The notes under the pieces are model-generated. The model saw only the letters and a program-made list of their open reading frames with translations, was not told the origin of the DNA and did no database searches. Shown here piece by piece: positions 42,846 to 50,980 of a DNA stretch of 64,000 bases. The DNA lies in assembly GCA_034189195.1 (NCBI GenBank), contig JAXHVI010000140.1, forward strand, positions 1-64,000, given 5' to 3'. Each line of letters opens with the position of its first letter. The stretch's first letter is position 1. Source of the stretch: Desulfosudis sp034189195 (lineage in GTDB: Bacteria; Desulfobacterota; Desulfobacteria; Desulfobacterales; Desulfosudaceae). Position numbers and translations under genes: made by a program.

Positions 42846-44203
42846 GTTTTGATCGCCTGTTCAACTTGTCGGGCAGCTTTTTCCACTAAATTACCAACCG
42901 ATTTTTCAAACGCACTTTTAGCACCCCATTTATCCAAAGAGGGATAATCGCGTCGACGTATGTCAAGCAGTTTGCGTAACAAGTCAGGATCAATGTCATT
43001 TTCGAGAGCAGCTTGCTCTACAAGTTCGTCTTCAGGCAAGATAGAATTCGGTTTTACCTCAATCATGGAAAAATTCCTCCCATACCGTAAGGCAATTTCT
43101 ATTGCCAGTCTATTTTGAAAATCAAACTCTTTTGCCCATTCCATCTGAATATAAATCAGTTCTGACTCATTGACGAGAGATAATCCTGTTTGTTTCTCTA
43201 TGGAGAGTAAGCGTTCAAGAATTTCTTGCCGGGCATCAGGTAAAAAGGGACCAGGGCCAGCGGTTCCATTTCGTTTTATTCCACTGCGATATCCAGGCTT
43301 GTCACGTAGCTCAATCAGCCAGTTGCGAAAGTCAACCAGAGGTTGTAAATACTCTTCACCTGAGTTAATAAACCCTTGCAACGATTTGTCTTTTTTTACA
43401 ACCGTACAAGTCCAACACCCGAAACGACTGTTACCACAAGGCGGCATATTCAAGTCGACAACAAACGGACATTCATCCCCGCCCGCCTGTTTATAAAGTG
43501 AAAACATATAACTATGATCGATTCCCCATGGACAATCGCTGTTTGCCAAATATTCCCAGACATTGTCTGTGGTCCAGCTTGCTATCGGAGTTGCAACCAA
43601 GGCATTTGGAATTTCATGGTGGGGATTAAGACCGCGGCTATTCCCTTCCCTGGCCTGCATGGCTCGACCTCGTTGTGCGCTTTCCGATATACGAGTACCG
43701 AGAAGAAGGATAACGCTTCCACATGTCTTCGTTAAGTCGTCAATTTCCCGCCGTGACGGTTTGATTTTCATGTTACTGGTACACCAACGAAACCATATAG
43801 ATGGCGGAGGGTAGCCTTTGCCAATCAGCTTGCCCCAAAAGCTTTCTTCGGGAAGGGGTTGGACTAAACGGATGGAAAGAGGTAAGTTAAGGGCCTTTGC
43901 TGACTCATCTATTTTCTTTAAAGATAATGTAACATAATCTGAGACATTGGGCACTTCTAGTCGCGTATCCGATGTCATGATAAAAACTGGCTTATTTGCT
44001 TGGTTGCCAAGGGTGCGAAGCATATTAAAAGTTAGTTGCAATACCGCAGTGGAATCCTTTCCACCAGAATATGCTACAACCCATGGACGATTATCCGCCA
44101 GATACAGTTTTGCTAAACCAGCCAAGGCTTCCGCAGCAAAGGAAAGTTTATCCCTACGATTTATATTAGTATTACTGGCAAGACCTATTTCCGGCATTCG
44201 CAA
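42842..44203 (-). CDS. dndC: DndC-like PAPS-reductase-family sulfurtransferase
   Basis: A 453-residue protein. It has the PP-loop SGGKDS (46-51) for ATP binding, the WCTSNMKIKP motif (140-149), and the DndC cysteine cluster CPFVVDLNMPPCGNSRFGCW plus TC (C245, C256, C263, C266), which ligates a [4Fe-4S] cluster in characterised DndC. DndC activates the phosphate and inserts sulfur into the DNA backbone together with DndD and DndE, using sulfur from a cysteine desulfurase (DndA or IscS). No desulfurase gene is present nearby, so a housekeeping enzyme would be needed. It is the first gene of the operon. ATG 44203 is the earliest start giving similarity. Confidence 0.9.
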   Translation of the reverse strand: MRMPEIGLASNTNINRRDKLSFAAEALAGLAKLYLADNRPWVVAYSGGKDSTAVLQLTFNMLRTLGNQANKPVFIMTSDTRLEVPNVSDYVTLSLKKIDESAKALNLPLSIRLVQPLPEESFWGKLIGKGYPPPSIWFRWCTSNMKIKPSRREIDDLTKTCGSVILLLGTRISESAQRGRAMQAREGNSRGLNPHHEIPNALVATPIASWTTDNVWEYLANSDCPWGIDHSYMFSLYKQAGGDECPFVVDLNMPPCGNSRFGCWTCTVVKKDKSLQGFINSGEEYLQPLVDFRNWLIELRDKPGYRSGIKRNGTAGPGPFLPDARQEILERLLSIEKQTGLSLVNESELIYIQMEWAKEFDFQNRLAIEIALRYGRNFSMIEVKPNSILPEDELVEQAALENDIDPDLLRKLLDIRRRDYPSLDKWGAKSAFEKSVGNLVEKAARQVEQAIKT

Positions 44204-44280
44204 TTATCCTGATATGTTTGACTTGAGAGGAACAGCCTATGTAATAATATTGTCACAGCTAACGCCATAACACTTAATTT

Positions 44281-44391
44281 TGACGAGGTCGTGAAAAATT
44301 AAAAAATGCTGATTCTATAAATTTATATTTAACGATTTCAATAATTTGCAAGGCTAACTTTTGATAATTTCAACTTTTCACGACTTCATCA
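44281..44391. repeat. Long imperfect inverted repeat upstream of dndC
   Basis: The arm 44281-44300 (containing GTCGTGAAAAATT) and the arm 44372-44391 (containing AACTTTTCACGAC) are about 80% complementary over 20 bases, with a perfect GTCGTGAAAA/TTTTCACGAC core. Spacer about 70 bases, AT-rich. They lie in the leader between the predicted promoter and dndC. Confidence 0.6.
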
Positions 44392-44408
44392 ATTTTTTAT
44401 CATAACAA

Positions 44409-44439
44409 GATATATCACATCAATCAACTTATATGTCAA
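44409..44439 (-). promoter_or_regulatory. Candidate promoter of the dnd-like operon
   Basis: On the minus strand TTGACA (44439-44434) is followed after 18-19 bases by TATATC (44414-44409). The spacer is long and the -10 is imperfect, but it is the best match upstream of dndC, about 205 bases before the start codon. Confidence 0.35.
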
Positions 44440-44463
44440 ATTCAAGCTACCACTTTAACTTAC

Positions 44464-44486
44464 AGGAATAATAAGGCCTTATTCCT
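44464..44486. promoter_or_regulatory. Palindrome upstream of the dnd-like promoter
   Basis: AGGAATAA (44464-44471) and TTATTCCT (44479-44486) form a perfect inverted repeat around TAAGGCC, itself part of the palindrome TAAGGCCTTA. It lies just upstream of the candidate -35 box, a good place for a regulator site. The rest of 44204-44574 holds no gene. Confidence 0.5.
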
Positions 44487-44574
44487 TAACCTGTCGGGCT
44501 TAATATCACTCAAAATCAATTCAGCCGCCCCAACACTAAATGAAAACAGCCCCGTGTAAAAATAGTCAATCTGA

Positions 44575-44793
44575 ATGCATCAAATCATTTTTCCGGTCAG
44601 TTGGGGTTTGTACATGCTGCACGGGTTGTTGCGCGACACGGCCAACCAGCTCAAGCCCCCCTTTGGTCTGGGCCGTTTGCCCCTTCCCGCATGGGGCATG
44701 CCGGTCTTTATGGCCGTGCTGATCATCGGAGAGACAGGCGGATTTCTGATTCTTTTCTACGGTGTTCTTAAAGTCGTCCTGTTTTCCGGGTGA
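44575..44793 (+). CDS. Short membrane protein or fragment at the island edge
   Basis: A 72-residue frame (MHQIIFPVSWGLYMLHGLLR ... GMPVFMAVLIIGETGGFLILFYGV) with one or two hydrophobic spans and GC-rich codon use like the host rather than the island. There is no clear ribosome binding site. Similarity may begin only at YMLHGLLRDTA, so it could be the 3' end of a gene cut by the island boundary. It converges on and overlaps the 3' end of the radical SAM gene. I do not recognise a family. Confidence 0.35.
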   Translation: MHQIIFPVSWGLYMLHGLLRDTANQLKPPFGLGRLPLPAWGMPVFMAVLIIGETGGFLILFYGVLKVVLFSG

Positions 44794-46442
44794 CTTTCTG
44801 CCTGGCCGGATAACACGGCCGGAACCCCTTCCCCGATTTTTTCAAGAAACCGCCGGGTCAGGTCCATGGACACAATGTGTTCGTACACCCGGCCGGTCCG
44901 GGTCACGCCCCTGATCTTTGCGTCATGAAAAAAACCGGCCAGCAGCAGCACGCCTTTTTCAATGCGGGTTTCGCAGGCCGCCATGCGCTCGTCTGTCACC
45001 GGTGCCGGCTTTGGCAGGGGAAGGTGGTTTTTCTCTAGGGCCTTGATGAAATTGACGATGCGGGAGAGCCGCAGCAGGGTGACAGCATCGGTGCGGCTGG
45101 TGGCGTGGGAAAGGGGCAGGGCAGAAGAGCGCATCAGGCACAGATGGGCCGGCAGAAGGCCCTGTTCGGCGGCATGCTCAAAGTCCCGGCTGCCCGGGGC
45201 CGGGTAGAACACGGAAAGCCCGGCCAGGGTGGGCAGGCCCAGCAGGTGGACAAGGTCGTTTATTGTGGTCTCCGGCGCCTGGTCCGGGGCCCCGGCAATA
45301 ATATAGCTCACCGCCTCCAGCCCGTGCTTTTCGCACCAGGACACGGCCCGGTCATGGGCACGGCCCACGTCGGGCCGGTTGAACCGCCGCTGCTGGTCTG
45401 AAGAAAAAGAGCCCACCGACAGGTTCAGGGTCTTAAAGCCCGCGGCCTTCATGGCCGCGACCATAGCCTCGTCCAGGGAGGGCGGGAAAAGCCCGTTCAT
45501 GGCCCGAAGTTCCACTTCCCGGTCCCGGGCCAGGGGGCCGACAACATTCAGCAGTTCCATAAACCAGGCCCGGTCCATGGTCAGGTTTTCATCCTCAAAA
45601 TCAATAAACCCCGCGTTGTAATGAGTGACCGCCTGTTCGATCTCGGCGGCCACAGATGGAATGCCGCGCTTCCTGAAGGGCACCGTCTGGTTGCCCACGG
45701 CGCAGTAGCTGCACGCCAATGGACAGCCCCGGCTGGCCGTGACCACGGCGCTGCCCCGTTTGCGGCGGGTATAAAACGCCTGGTCCACCAGGTGAACGGC
45801 GGGCAGGGGCATGGCATTCAGGTTTTCCACCACTGCCGGCGGACTGATGTGCAGCGTGGCATCGGGCTTTCGGAACACGATTCCGGGAATGGCGGCCAGA
45901 AAGTCCGGACAGTCAGTGCCGTGCTCGCGCAGCACCCCGGCCAGCAGGGGCATGGCGGTTTCAGCCTCGCCCCGGATCACAAAATCAATCGCCGGGCAGG
46001 CCATGACATGGCCGGGCATGGCCGTGGCATGGTGGCCCCCTGCCACGATAAAGCTTTGCGAACAGGCTTTTCTGACCGCTTCGGCCGTATCCAGGGCCAT
46101 GTCGCTGTAAGGGGTAAAAAGAGAGGAGATGCCGATCAGAAAGGCCCCGGACCGGGCCGCCGCCGCTGCCACGGCATCCATGTCCAGGCCGAAATGTTTA
46201 TACCCGTGAAACAGGCCGAAGGGAGAAATGTCCGGCTCGCTGTAAAATTCGGAAAGGTAGTCCATCTCCGAAGGCAGTGAAACGGTGCGGCTGGCGGAGG
46301 CGGCCAGAGCGTCAAGAATTCGGACCGAAAATCCGTCCTTTTCCAGGGCCGCGCCAATACAGGCCAGGCCGTAGGGGATGGTGCGCTTGGCGGTCAGGTA
46401 GAAATCCTGAACCGGCGGCTGAATCAGCAGGACGTCCGGCAT
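44757..46442 (-). CDS. B12-binding-domain radical SAM protein
   Basis: The 561-residue enzyme has an N-terminal cobalamin-binding-like domain (VLLIQPPVQDFYL ... IGISSLFTPYSD ... IVAGGHHATAMPG), a radical SAM core with CPLACSYCAVG (the CxxxCxxC cluster ligands, about residue 245), and a C-terminal helical region. Substrate is unknown; such proteins modify lipids, cofactors or natural products. Residues about 363-535 are encoded by the right copy of the 518-bp repeat. The final residues (IGEGVPAVLSGQAESHPEN) differ from those of the left copy, so the present C-terminus was probably supplied by the incoming DNA. Confidence 0.85.
   Translation of the reverse strand: MPDVLLIQPPVQDFYLTAKRTIPYGLACIGAALEKDGFSVRILDALAASASRTVSLPSEMDYLSEFYSEPDISPFGLFHGYKHFGLDMDAVAAAAARSGAFLIGISSLFTPYSDMALDTAEAVRKACSQSFIVAGGHHATAMPGHVMACPAIDFVIRGEAETAMPLLAGVLREHGTDCPDFLAAIPGIVFRKPDATLHISPPAVVENLNAMPLPAVHLVDQAFYTRRKRGSAVVTASRGCPLACSYCAVGNQTVPFRKRGIPSVAAEIEQAVTHYNAGFIDFEDENLTMDRAWFMELLNVVGPLARDREVELRAMNGLFPPSLDEAMVAAMKAAGFKTLNLSVGSFSSDQQRRFNRPDVGRAHDRAVSWCEKHGLEAVSYIIAGAPDQAPETTINDLVHLLGLPTLAGLSVFYPAPGSRDFEHAAEQGLLPAHLCLMRSSALPLSHATSRTDAVTLLRLSRIVNFIKALEKNHLPLPKPAPVTDERMAACETRIEKGVLLLAGFFHDAKIRGVTRTGRVYEHIVSMDLTRRFLEKIGEGVPAVLSGQAESHPENRTTLRTP
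44839..45356. repeat. 518-bp direct repeat, right copy, flanking the Dnd/PARIS-like island
   Basis: Matches 36518-37035 with one visible mismatch and the same orientation. It lies inside the 3' half of the full-length radical SAM gene. Together the copies bracket 37036-44838 (about 7.8 kb). Confidence 0.93.
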
Positions 46443-46447
46443 GGTAA

Positions 46448-47557
46448 CTATTGACCCGCTGCCGGTTCGCCGAAAGAGATGCCGATATCCCGGGCGGTCT
46501 GAAGGGTGTCGCTCTCCAGGGGGACCGTTCGAATGGAACCCACGACCTCTTCCAGAAGAACCGCGTCGATGTTGGGCGGGTTAAGGGCCACCATGCGGCC
46601 GAACTGTTTTGCCTCCACCAGACGGACGGCAGCCGCGCCGAACCGCAGGGCCAGCAGCCGGTCAAAGGTGGTGGGGGAGCCGCCCCGCTGAAGATGGCCC
46701 AGCACCAGGGACCGGGTGTCCTTGCCGGTTTTTTTGCTGATGGCCTCGGCCACCACGTTGCCGATGCCGCCCAGAAGCACCTCCTGGCGGCCTTTCTCGC
46801 CGTCGCCCCGGTGCACGATGTCCCCGCCAACGGGTTTGGCCCCTTCGGCCGCCACCACGATGGCATACCGGGTGCCCTGAAGCTCATCCTTCATGATCTG
46901 TTCGCACACCACGTCGATATCAAACGGAATCTCCGGGATCAAAATGGCCCGGGCCCCGCCGGAGACACCGCTGTTTAAGGCAATCCATCCGGCATGGCGG
47001 CCCATGACCTCCACCACCAAGACCCGGTCGTGGGACTTGGCCGTGGAGTGAAGCCGGTCAATGGCCTCTGTGGCGATACTCACCGCCGTGTCAAAACCAA
47101 AGGTGGCCACCGTGCCGACCATGTCGTTGTCAATGGTCTTGGGCACGCCGATCACGGGAATGCCTTTTTTGAAAAAATCATGGGCGATCTTCAGGCTGCC
47201 GTCCCCGCCCACGGCGATGAGGCAGTCAAACCCCAGCCGCTGAAAATTGCGCACCACCCGGTCGGACACGTCGCGAATTTCCACCTCACCGGCCCCGTTT
47301 TCAATGGGCATCTCAAAGGGGTTGCCCTTGTTGGTGGTGCCCAGGATGGTGCCGCCCACGCTGGAGATGTTTCTCACCTTGTCCGGCGTCAGTTGAATGA
47401 TATCATCGGTGTCCAGCAGGCCGTGGTAGCCCTGGCGAATCCCATACACCTCCCAGTTGCGGTACCATGCCGACATCACCACCGCCTCAATCACCGCGTT
47501 CAGTCCCGGCGCATCCCCGCCGCCGGTGTTGATGGCAATGCGCATTCTGTTTCCCAT
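46448..47557 (-). CDS. pfkA: 6-phosphofructokinase
   Basis: Phosphorylates fructose 6-phosphate in glycolysis, in the cytoplasm. The 369-residue product has NTGGGDAPGLNAVI at the N-terminus, VGGDGSLKIA, the catalytic PKTIDNDM motif, EVMGRHAGWIAL and GHLQRGGSPT. The GGDGS motif (not GGDDT) indicates ATP rather than PPi as donor, while PKTIDND is of the type found in the ATP/PPi 'group III' enzymes, so phosphoryl donor is best called ATP-likely. ATG 47557 is chosen because AGGGAAAGGAAA precedes it. The gene is 5 bases from the radical SAM start and probably transcribed with it. Confidence 0.93.
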   Translation of the reverse strand: MGNRMRIAINTGGGDAPGLNAVIEAVVMSAWYRNWEVYGIRQGYHGLLDTDDIIQLTPDKVRNISSVGGTILGTTNKGNPFEMPIENGAGEVEIRDVSDRVVRNFQRLGFDCLIAVGGDGSLKIAHDFFKKGIPVIGVPKTIDNDMVGTVATFGFDTAVSIATEAIDRLHSTAKSHDRVLVVEVMGRHAGWIALNSGVSGGARAILIPEIPFDIDVVCEQIMKDELQGTRYAIVVAAEGAKPVGGDIVHRGDGEKGRQEVLLGGIGNVVAEAISKKTGKDTRSLVLGHLQRGGSPTTFDRLLALRFGAAAVRLVEAKQFGRMVALNPPNIDAVLLEEVVGSIRTVPLESDTLQTARDIGISFGEPAAGQ

Positions 47558-47728
47558 GGCGTTTCCTTTCCCTGCCCGAAAAGTTGGCAACACATCAAAA
47601 TGGCTGTTTTTCCAAAAATATCAGAAAACCCTGAACAGTCAAAAGATTTTAAATCTCCTTTTAAAACCGGCGCCCGGTCTGTATACTGACAGGCAAAAAG
47701 CCTTGACCAACAGGAAACCGGCCGACGC

Positions 47729-48922
47729 TTGAAATCGACATTAAAAAAATACAGATGGATCGCGGCATGCCTGCTGCTGCCGGTGATGGTTGCAGCCGCC
47801 GGCGGCGGCGTGGCAGAGACACCTGCCGGCAGTTCCGGTACAACCAACGCTGCTGCCTGGCTGGTGTTCTATGTACTGACGGCCCTGGGTTTTTCCTTTC
47901 TCTGCTCCGTGGCCGAGGCGGTGCTGCTGAGCATCACCCCTTCCTACATAGAGGGGCTCAAAGACAAACAGCCTGTCCTGGCGGCCCGGTTAAAACGCCT
48001 GAAACTGGACAACGTTGACCGGTCCCTTTCAGCCATCCTGACCCTCAACACCATTGCCCATACAGCGGGCGCCATCGGCGCCGGCGCCCAGGCGACCATT
48101 CTGTTCGGCAGCACCTGGTTCGGCCTCTTTTCAGCCGCCATGACCCTGGCGATCCTTTTTCTCTCCGAGATTGTGCCCAAAACCATCGGCGCCGTTTACT
48201 GGACAAAACTGACAGGCCCCGCCGCGCTGTTTGTGAATACCCTTATTATTATCCTGTACCCCATCGTATGGATCTCGGAAAAAATGACAAAATTCATCGC
48301 TCATGGAAAAGCCCTGCCGGTTTTCAACAAGGACGAACTGATCGCCATGGCCCGGGCCGGGGCCGCGGCCGGCCAGATTCGCGGCAAGGAGTCCAAAATC
48401 ATTCAGAACCTGTTCCGGTTCGAATCCCTGAAGGTCACCGATATCATGACCCCCCGTTCCGTGATCTCGGCCCTTTCCGAAACCATGACGATCAATGACG
48501 CATTGCAGCGGATTACCCGAACACCCTTCTCCCGCCTGCCCCTCTACAGGAACCACATTAACGACATCACCGGTTTTGTGCTTAAGGACGACGTGCTGAT
48601 CTTTGCCGCTCAAAAACGGGGCAGTGAGCGGCTCAAGGCCCTGAAACGTAAAATCGTGGTTGTTCCGGAGTCTTTGTCCCTGACCGCTTTGCTGGAGCGC
48701 CTGCTCAAGGAGCGGCAGCACATCGCCATTGTTGTCAATGAACACGGCGGCACGGACGGCCTGGTGACCCTGGAGGACCTGATCGAGACCCTCATGGGCA
48801 TGGAGATCGTGGATGAAACCGACGACGTGGTGGACATGCGGGCACTGGCCCGCAGCCGCTGGGTAAAACGCGCCAGGGCCATGGGGCTTGACGCCGACTT
48901 GAAGGACCAGGCTCGCCCCTGA
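47729..48922 (+). CDS. CNNM/DUF21 - CBS domain membrane protein (hemolysin C/CorC-type)
   Basis: The 397-residue protein starts at TTG 47729 (AGGAAA 11 bases upstream) with a signal-like segment. The DUF21/CNNM membrane domain follows (about residues 45-190, three or four helices; LSAILTLNTIAHTAGAIGAG, FLSEIVPKTIGAVYW). A pair of CBS domains comes next (VTDIMTPRSVISALSETMTI ... VVNEHGGTDGLVTLEDLIET). It lacks the C-terminal CorC_HlyC domain found in some members. Family members act in Mg2+ (or Co2+) efflux. The gene diverges from pfkA. Confidence 0.9.
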   Translation: MKSTLKKYRWIAACLLLPVMVAAAGGGVAETPAGSSGTTNAAAWLVFYVLTALGFSFLCSVAEAVLLSITPSYIEGLKDKQPVLAARLKRLKLDNVDRSLSAILTLNTIAHTAGAIGAGAQATILFGSTWFGLFSAAMTLAILFLSEIVPKTIGAVYWTKLTGPAALFVNTLIIILYPIVWISEKMTKFIAHGKALPVFNKDELIAMARAGAAAGQIRGKESKIIQNLFRFESLKVTDIMTPRSVISALSETMTINDALQRITRTPFSRLPLYRNHINDITGFVLKDDVLIFAAQKRGSERLKALKRKIVVVPESLSLTALLERLLKERQHIAIVVNEHGGTDGLVTLEDLIETLMGMEIVDETDDVVDMRALARSRWVKRARAMGLDADLKDQARP

Positions 48923-49073
48923 CTGTTTCGGCCTAACCGCCCCGGTCTTCCCGCCTTAAAAAACAAACCTTTGCGGATTTTGTTGCACTGTCTGCAAAAA
49001 GCGCTACAATAGCTCTCCGCCACTCCCGCATGAGTCGGTTTTATTCATCATGCATTTCTGCTGCCGGAGGCAT

Positions 49074-49430
49074 ATGAACCACTTTGTCGCAACCATCCTG
49101 CTGCTCTGCTGCAGCAACGTGTTCATGACATTCGCGTGGTATGGACACCTGAAAAACCTTTCCCACAAACCATGGATCATCGCGGCCATGATCTCCTGGG
49201 GCATCGCCCTGTTCGAGTACATGCTCCAGGTGCCGGCCAATCGCATCGGCCATGCCTCCATGTCCGTGGGCCAGCTCAAAATCCTCCAGGAGGTGATCAC
49301 CCTGACGGTGTTTGTGCCCTTTTCCCTGTTTTATTTAAAGGAAAAACTCTCCATGGATTACCTGTGGGCCGGACTCTGCCTGATGGGGGCCGTGTTCTTT
49401 CTTTTCAGGGGAAAGATCATGGGAACTTAG
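49074..49430 (+). CDS. DMT family (DUF486) small membrane protein
   Basis: A 118-residue protein with four hydrophobic helices. It starts MNHFVATILLLCCSNVFMTF and continues WYGHLKNLSHKPWIIAAMIS and FEYMLQVPANRIGH, the DUF486 signature. The family is a short relative of the drug/metabolite transporters; substrate is unknown. ATG 49074 is preceded by GGAGG at 49066-49070, which rules out the earlier in-frame start. Confidence 0.9.
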   Translation: MNHFVATILLLCCSNVFMTFAWYGHLKNLSHKPWIIAAMISWGIALFEYMLQVPANRIGHASMSVGQLKILQEVITLTVFVPFSLFYLKEKLSMDYLWAGLCLMGAVFFLFRGKIMGT

Positions 49431-49446
49431 TCCGCTTTTATTTTTG

Positions 49447-49564
49447 CACCGCAAAGGCGCAAAGAGCGCAAAGGGTTATATCTCTCTGCGCAGAAAAAAA
49501 CATTGTCTGCTTTACGCAAAGCGTCTTCATTTTTCTTTGCGTCCTCTGCGTCTCTGCGGTAAAT
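49447..49564. repeat. REP/MITE-like inverted repeat ('ACCGCAAAGGCGCAAAG' type)
   Basis: The left arm 49447-49473 (CACCGCAAAGGCGCAAAGAG...) is the approximate reverse complement of 49535-49560 (CTTTGCGTCCTCTGCGTCTC...GCGGT). Such 'CGCAGAGACGCAAAG' elements are common, non-coding intergenic repeats. Confidence 0.8.
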
Positions 49565-49601
49565 TTTATTTTTCGGGCTGCCTGCATATGGCTCCGGTCA
49601 C

Positions 49602-49662
49602 GGGGATTTGGATTTCGACCTCGGTTTCGGTCCCGATAGATTTCGATCCCGATTTGGATAAG
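49602..49662. repeat. Simple 'GAT-TTC-GAT-CCC' intergenic repeat
   Basis: Runs of TTCGATCCCGAT-like units (for example GATTTCGATCCCGATTTGG at 49639-49657). An inverted relative lies at 54206-54253 (ATCGGGATCGGGATCGAAAT) and a weaker one at 55620-55644. It is the kind of degenerate repeat seen between genes in large deltaproteobacterial genomes. Confidence 0.6.
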
Positions 49663-49670
49663 AGGTTCCC

Positions 49671-50003
49671 ATGCAACTGTTTGTTAAAGTCATCATCAGC
49701 CTGGCCGTTATTCTGATCGCAACGGCCGTGGGCAGGAGAATGCCCTCCCTGGCCGGCCTGATCGGCGTGATGCCCCTTACCGGGGCACTGGTCCTGGTGT
49801 GGGTTTATCTGGAAAACCGGGGCGACCCGGCTGTCATGCAGCCCTTTACCCGGGGCGCGATCTTCGGCATGATCCCAACGGTGCTTTTTTTCCTCACCGC
49901 CCTGGTCTGCTTCAAACACCAGATCTCCCTGCCGGCCACCCTGGCCGCCGGATTTGGTGTCTGGCTGGCCGCGGCCCTGGTCCACCAGTGGATGCTCTCG
50001 TAA
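49671..50003 (+). CDS. DUF3147 membrane protein
   Basis: This 110-residue protein has four hydrophobic segments (FVKVIISLAVILIATAVG, LAGLIGVMPLTGALVLVWVY, GAIFGMIPTVLFFLTALVC, LAAGFGVWLAAALVHQWML), the DUF3147 pattern. Function is unknown. AAGAGG lies before the ATG. It heads a plus-strand run with the ZIP transporter (67-base gap) and the Kef antiporter. Confidence 0.82.
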   Translation: MQLFVKVIISLAVILIATAVGRRMPSLAGLIGVMPLTGALVLVWVYLENRGDPAVMQPFTRGAIFGMIPTVLFFLTALVCFKHQISLPATLAAGFGVWLAAALVHQWMLS

Positions 50004-50070
50004 AACCCTTGCTTTTCTCCCGGCCTCTGATTATTACTGAAAGCAGGACACAAGCCGGGAGAGACGCGCC

Positions 50071-50940
50071 ATGAGCAGCATTTTAATCGCCCTGGGACTG
50101 ACCCTGTTTGCCGGCATGGCCACCGGCATCGGCAGCGCCATTGCCTTTTTTGCAAAAAAGCAGAACTACCGGTTTCTCTCCGTTGCCACCGGTTTTTCCG
50201 CCGGGGTGATGCTCTATGTCTCCTTTGTGGAGATTCTGGCCAAGGGCGCAACGGCCCTGACCCGGGCTTACGGAGAGGTTTCAGGGGCATGGATCAACGC
50301 GGCCGCCTTTTTCGGCGGCATTCTGCTGATCGGCGTCATCGACAACCTGATTCCTTCGGCGGAAAATCCCCACGAGGTGCCGTCGGAAACGCAAATGGCC
50401 GACTTTCGGGACGCCTGCACCCTGTCCGATACCGGCGCGTCGGCCTGCGACGACATCGGCCGCAAGGCAAAACTGCTGCGCATGGGGCTGTTTACCGCCC
50501 TGGCCATCGGCATTCACAACTTTCCCGAGGGGCTGGCCACCTTTCTGGCGGCCCTTTCCGACCCGGCCCTGGGCGTGGCCATTGCCGTGGCCATTGCCCT
50601 GCACAACATTCCCGAAGGCATCAGCGTGTCCGTTCCGATCTTTTACGCCACGGGCAATAAAACCAAGGCCTTTGCCTGGTCTCTGGCCAGCGGCATGGCC
50701 GAGCCCGTGGGCGCCCTGCTCGGCTACCTGGGCCTGCTCTTTTTTTTCGGCAACCCGGCGGGCGGAATGCCGCTCCAGATAATGGGCATTCTTTTTGCCG
50801 GGGTGGCCGGCATCATGGTTTACATCAGCGTGGATGAGCTGCTGCCCACCAGCCGGGCCTATGGCCGGGGCCACGACTCCATCCTCGGAATGGTGGCCGG
50901 CATGGCGGTGATGGCCGCCAGCCTGCTGATGATGAAATAG
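50071..50940 (+). CDS. zupT: ZIP family metal (zinc) transporter
   Basis: The 289-residue permease has eight predicted helices. Metal-binding motifs are HNFPEGLATF in helix IV and HNIPEGISVSVP in helix V, preceded by GVMLYVSFVEIL. ZupT imports Zn2+ and other divalent ions. The cytoplasmic loop between helices III and IV (residues about 98-140) is acidic rather than His-rich. GGGAGA precedes the ATG. Confidence 0.92.
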   Translation: MSSILIALGLTLFAGMATGIGSAIAFFAKKQNYRFLSVATGFSAGVMLYVSFVEILAKGATALTRAYGEVSGAWINAAAFFGGILLIGVIDNLIPSAENPHEVPSETQMADFRDACTLSDTGASACDDIGRKAKLLRMGLFTALAIGIHNFPEGLATFLAALSDPALGVAIAVAIALHNIPEGISVSVPIFYATGNKTKAFAWSLASGMAEPVGALLGYLGLLFFFGNPAGGMPLQIMGILFAGVAGIMVYISVDELLPTSRAYGRGHDSILGMVAGMAVMAASLLMMK

Positions 50941-50980
50941 CAAAACCGTAAAATTTCAAACTGTGGAATTTGGCATACCC

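Noticed and set aside
37036..44838. Island moved by an integrase or transposon
   Set aside because: No recombinase, transposase, terminal inverted repeats or tRNA target is visible; the 518-bp homologous repeats explain the boundaries better.
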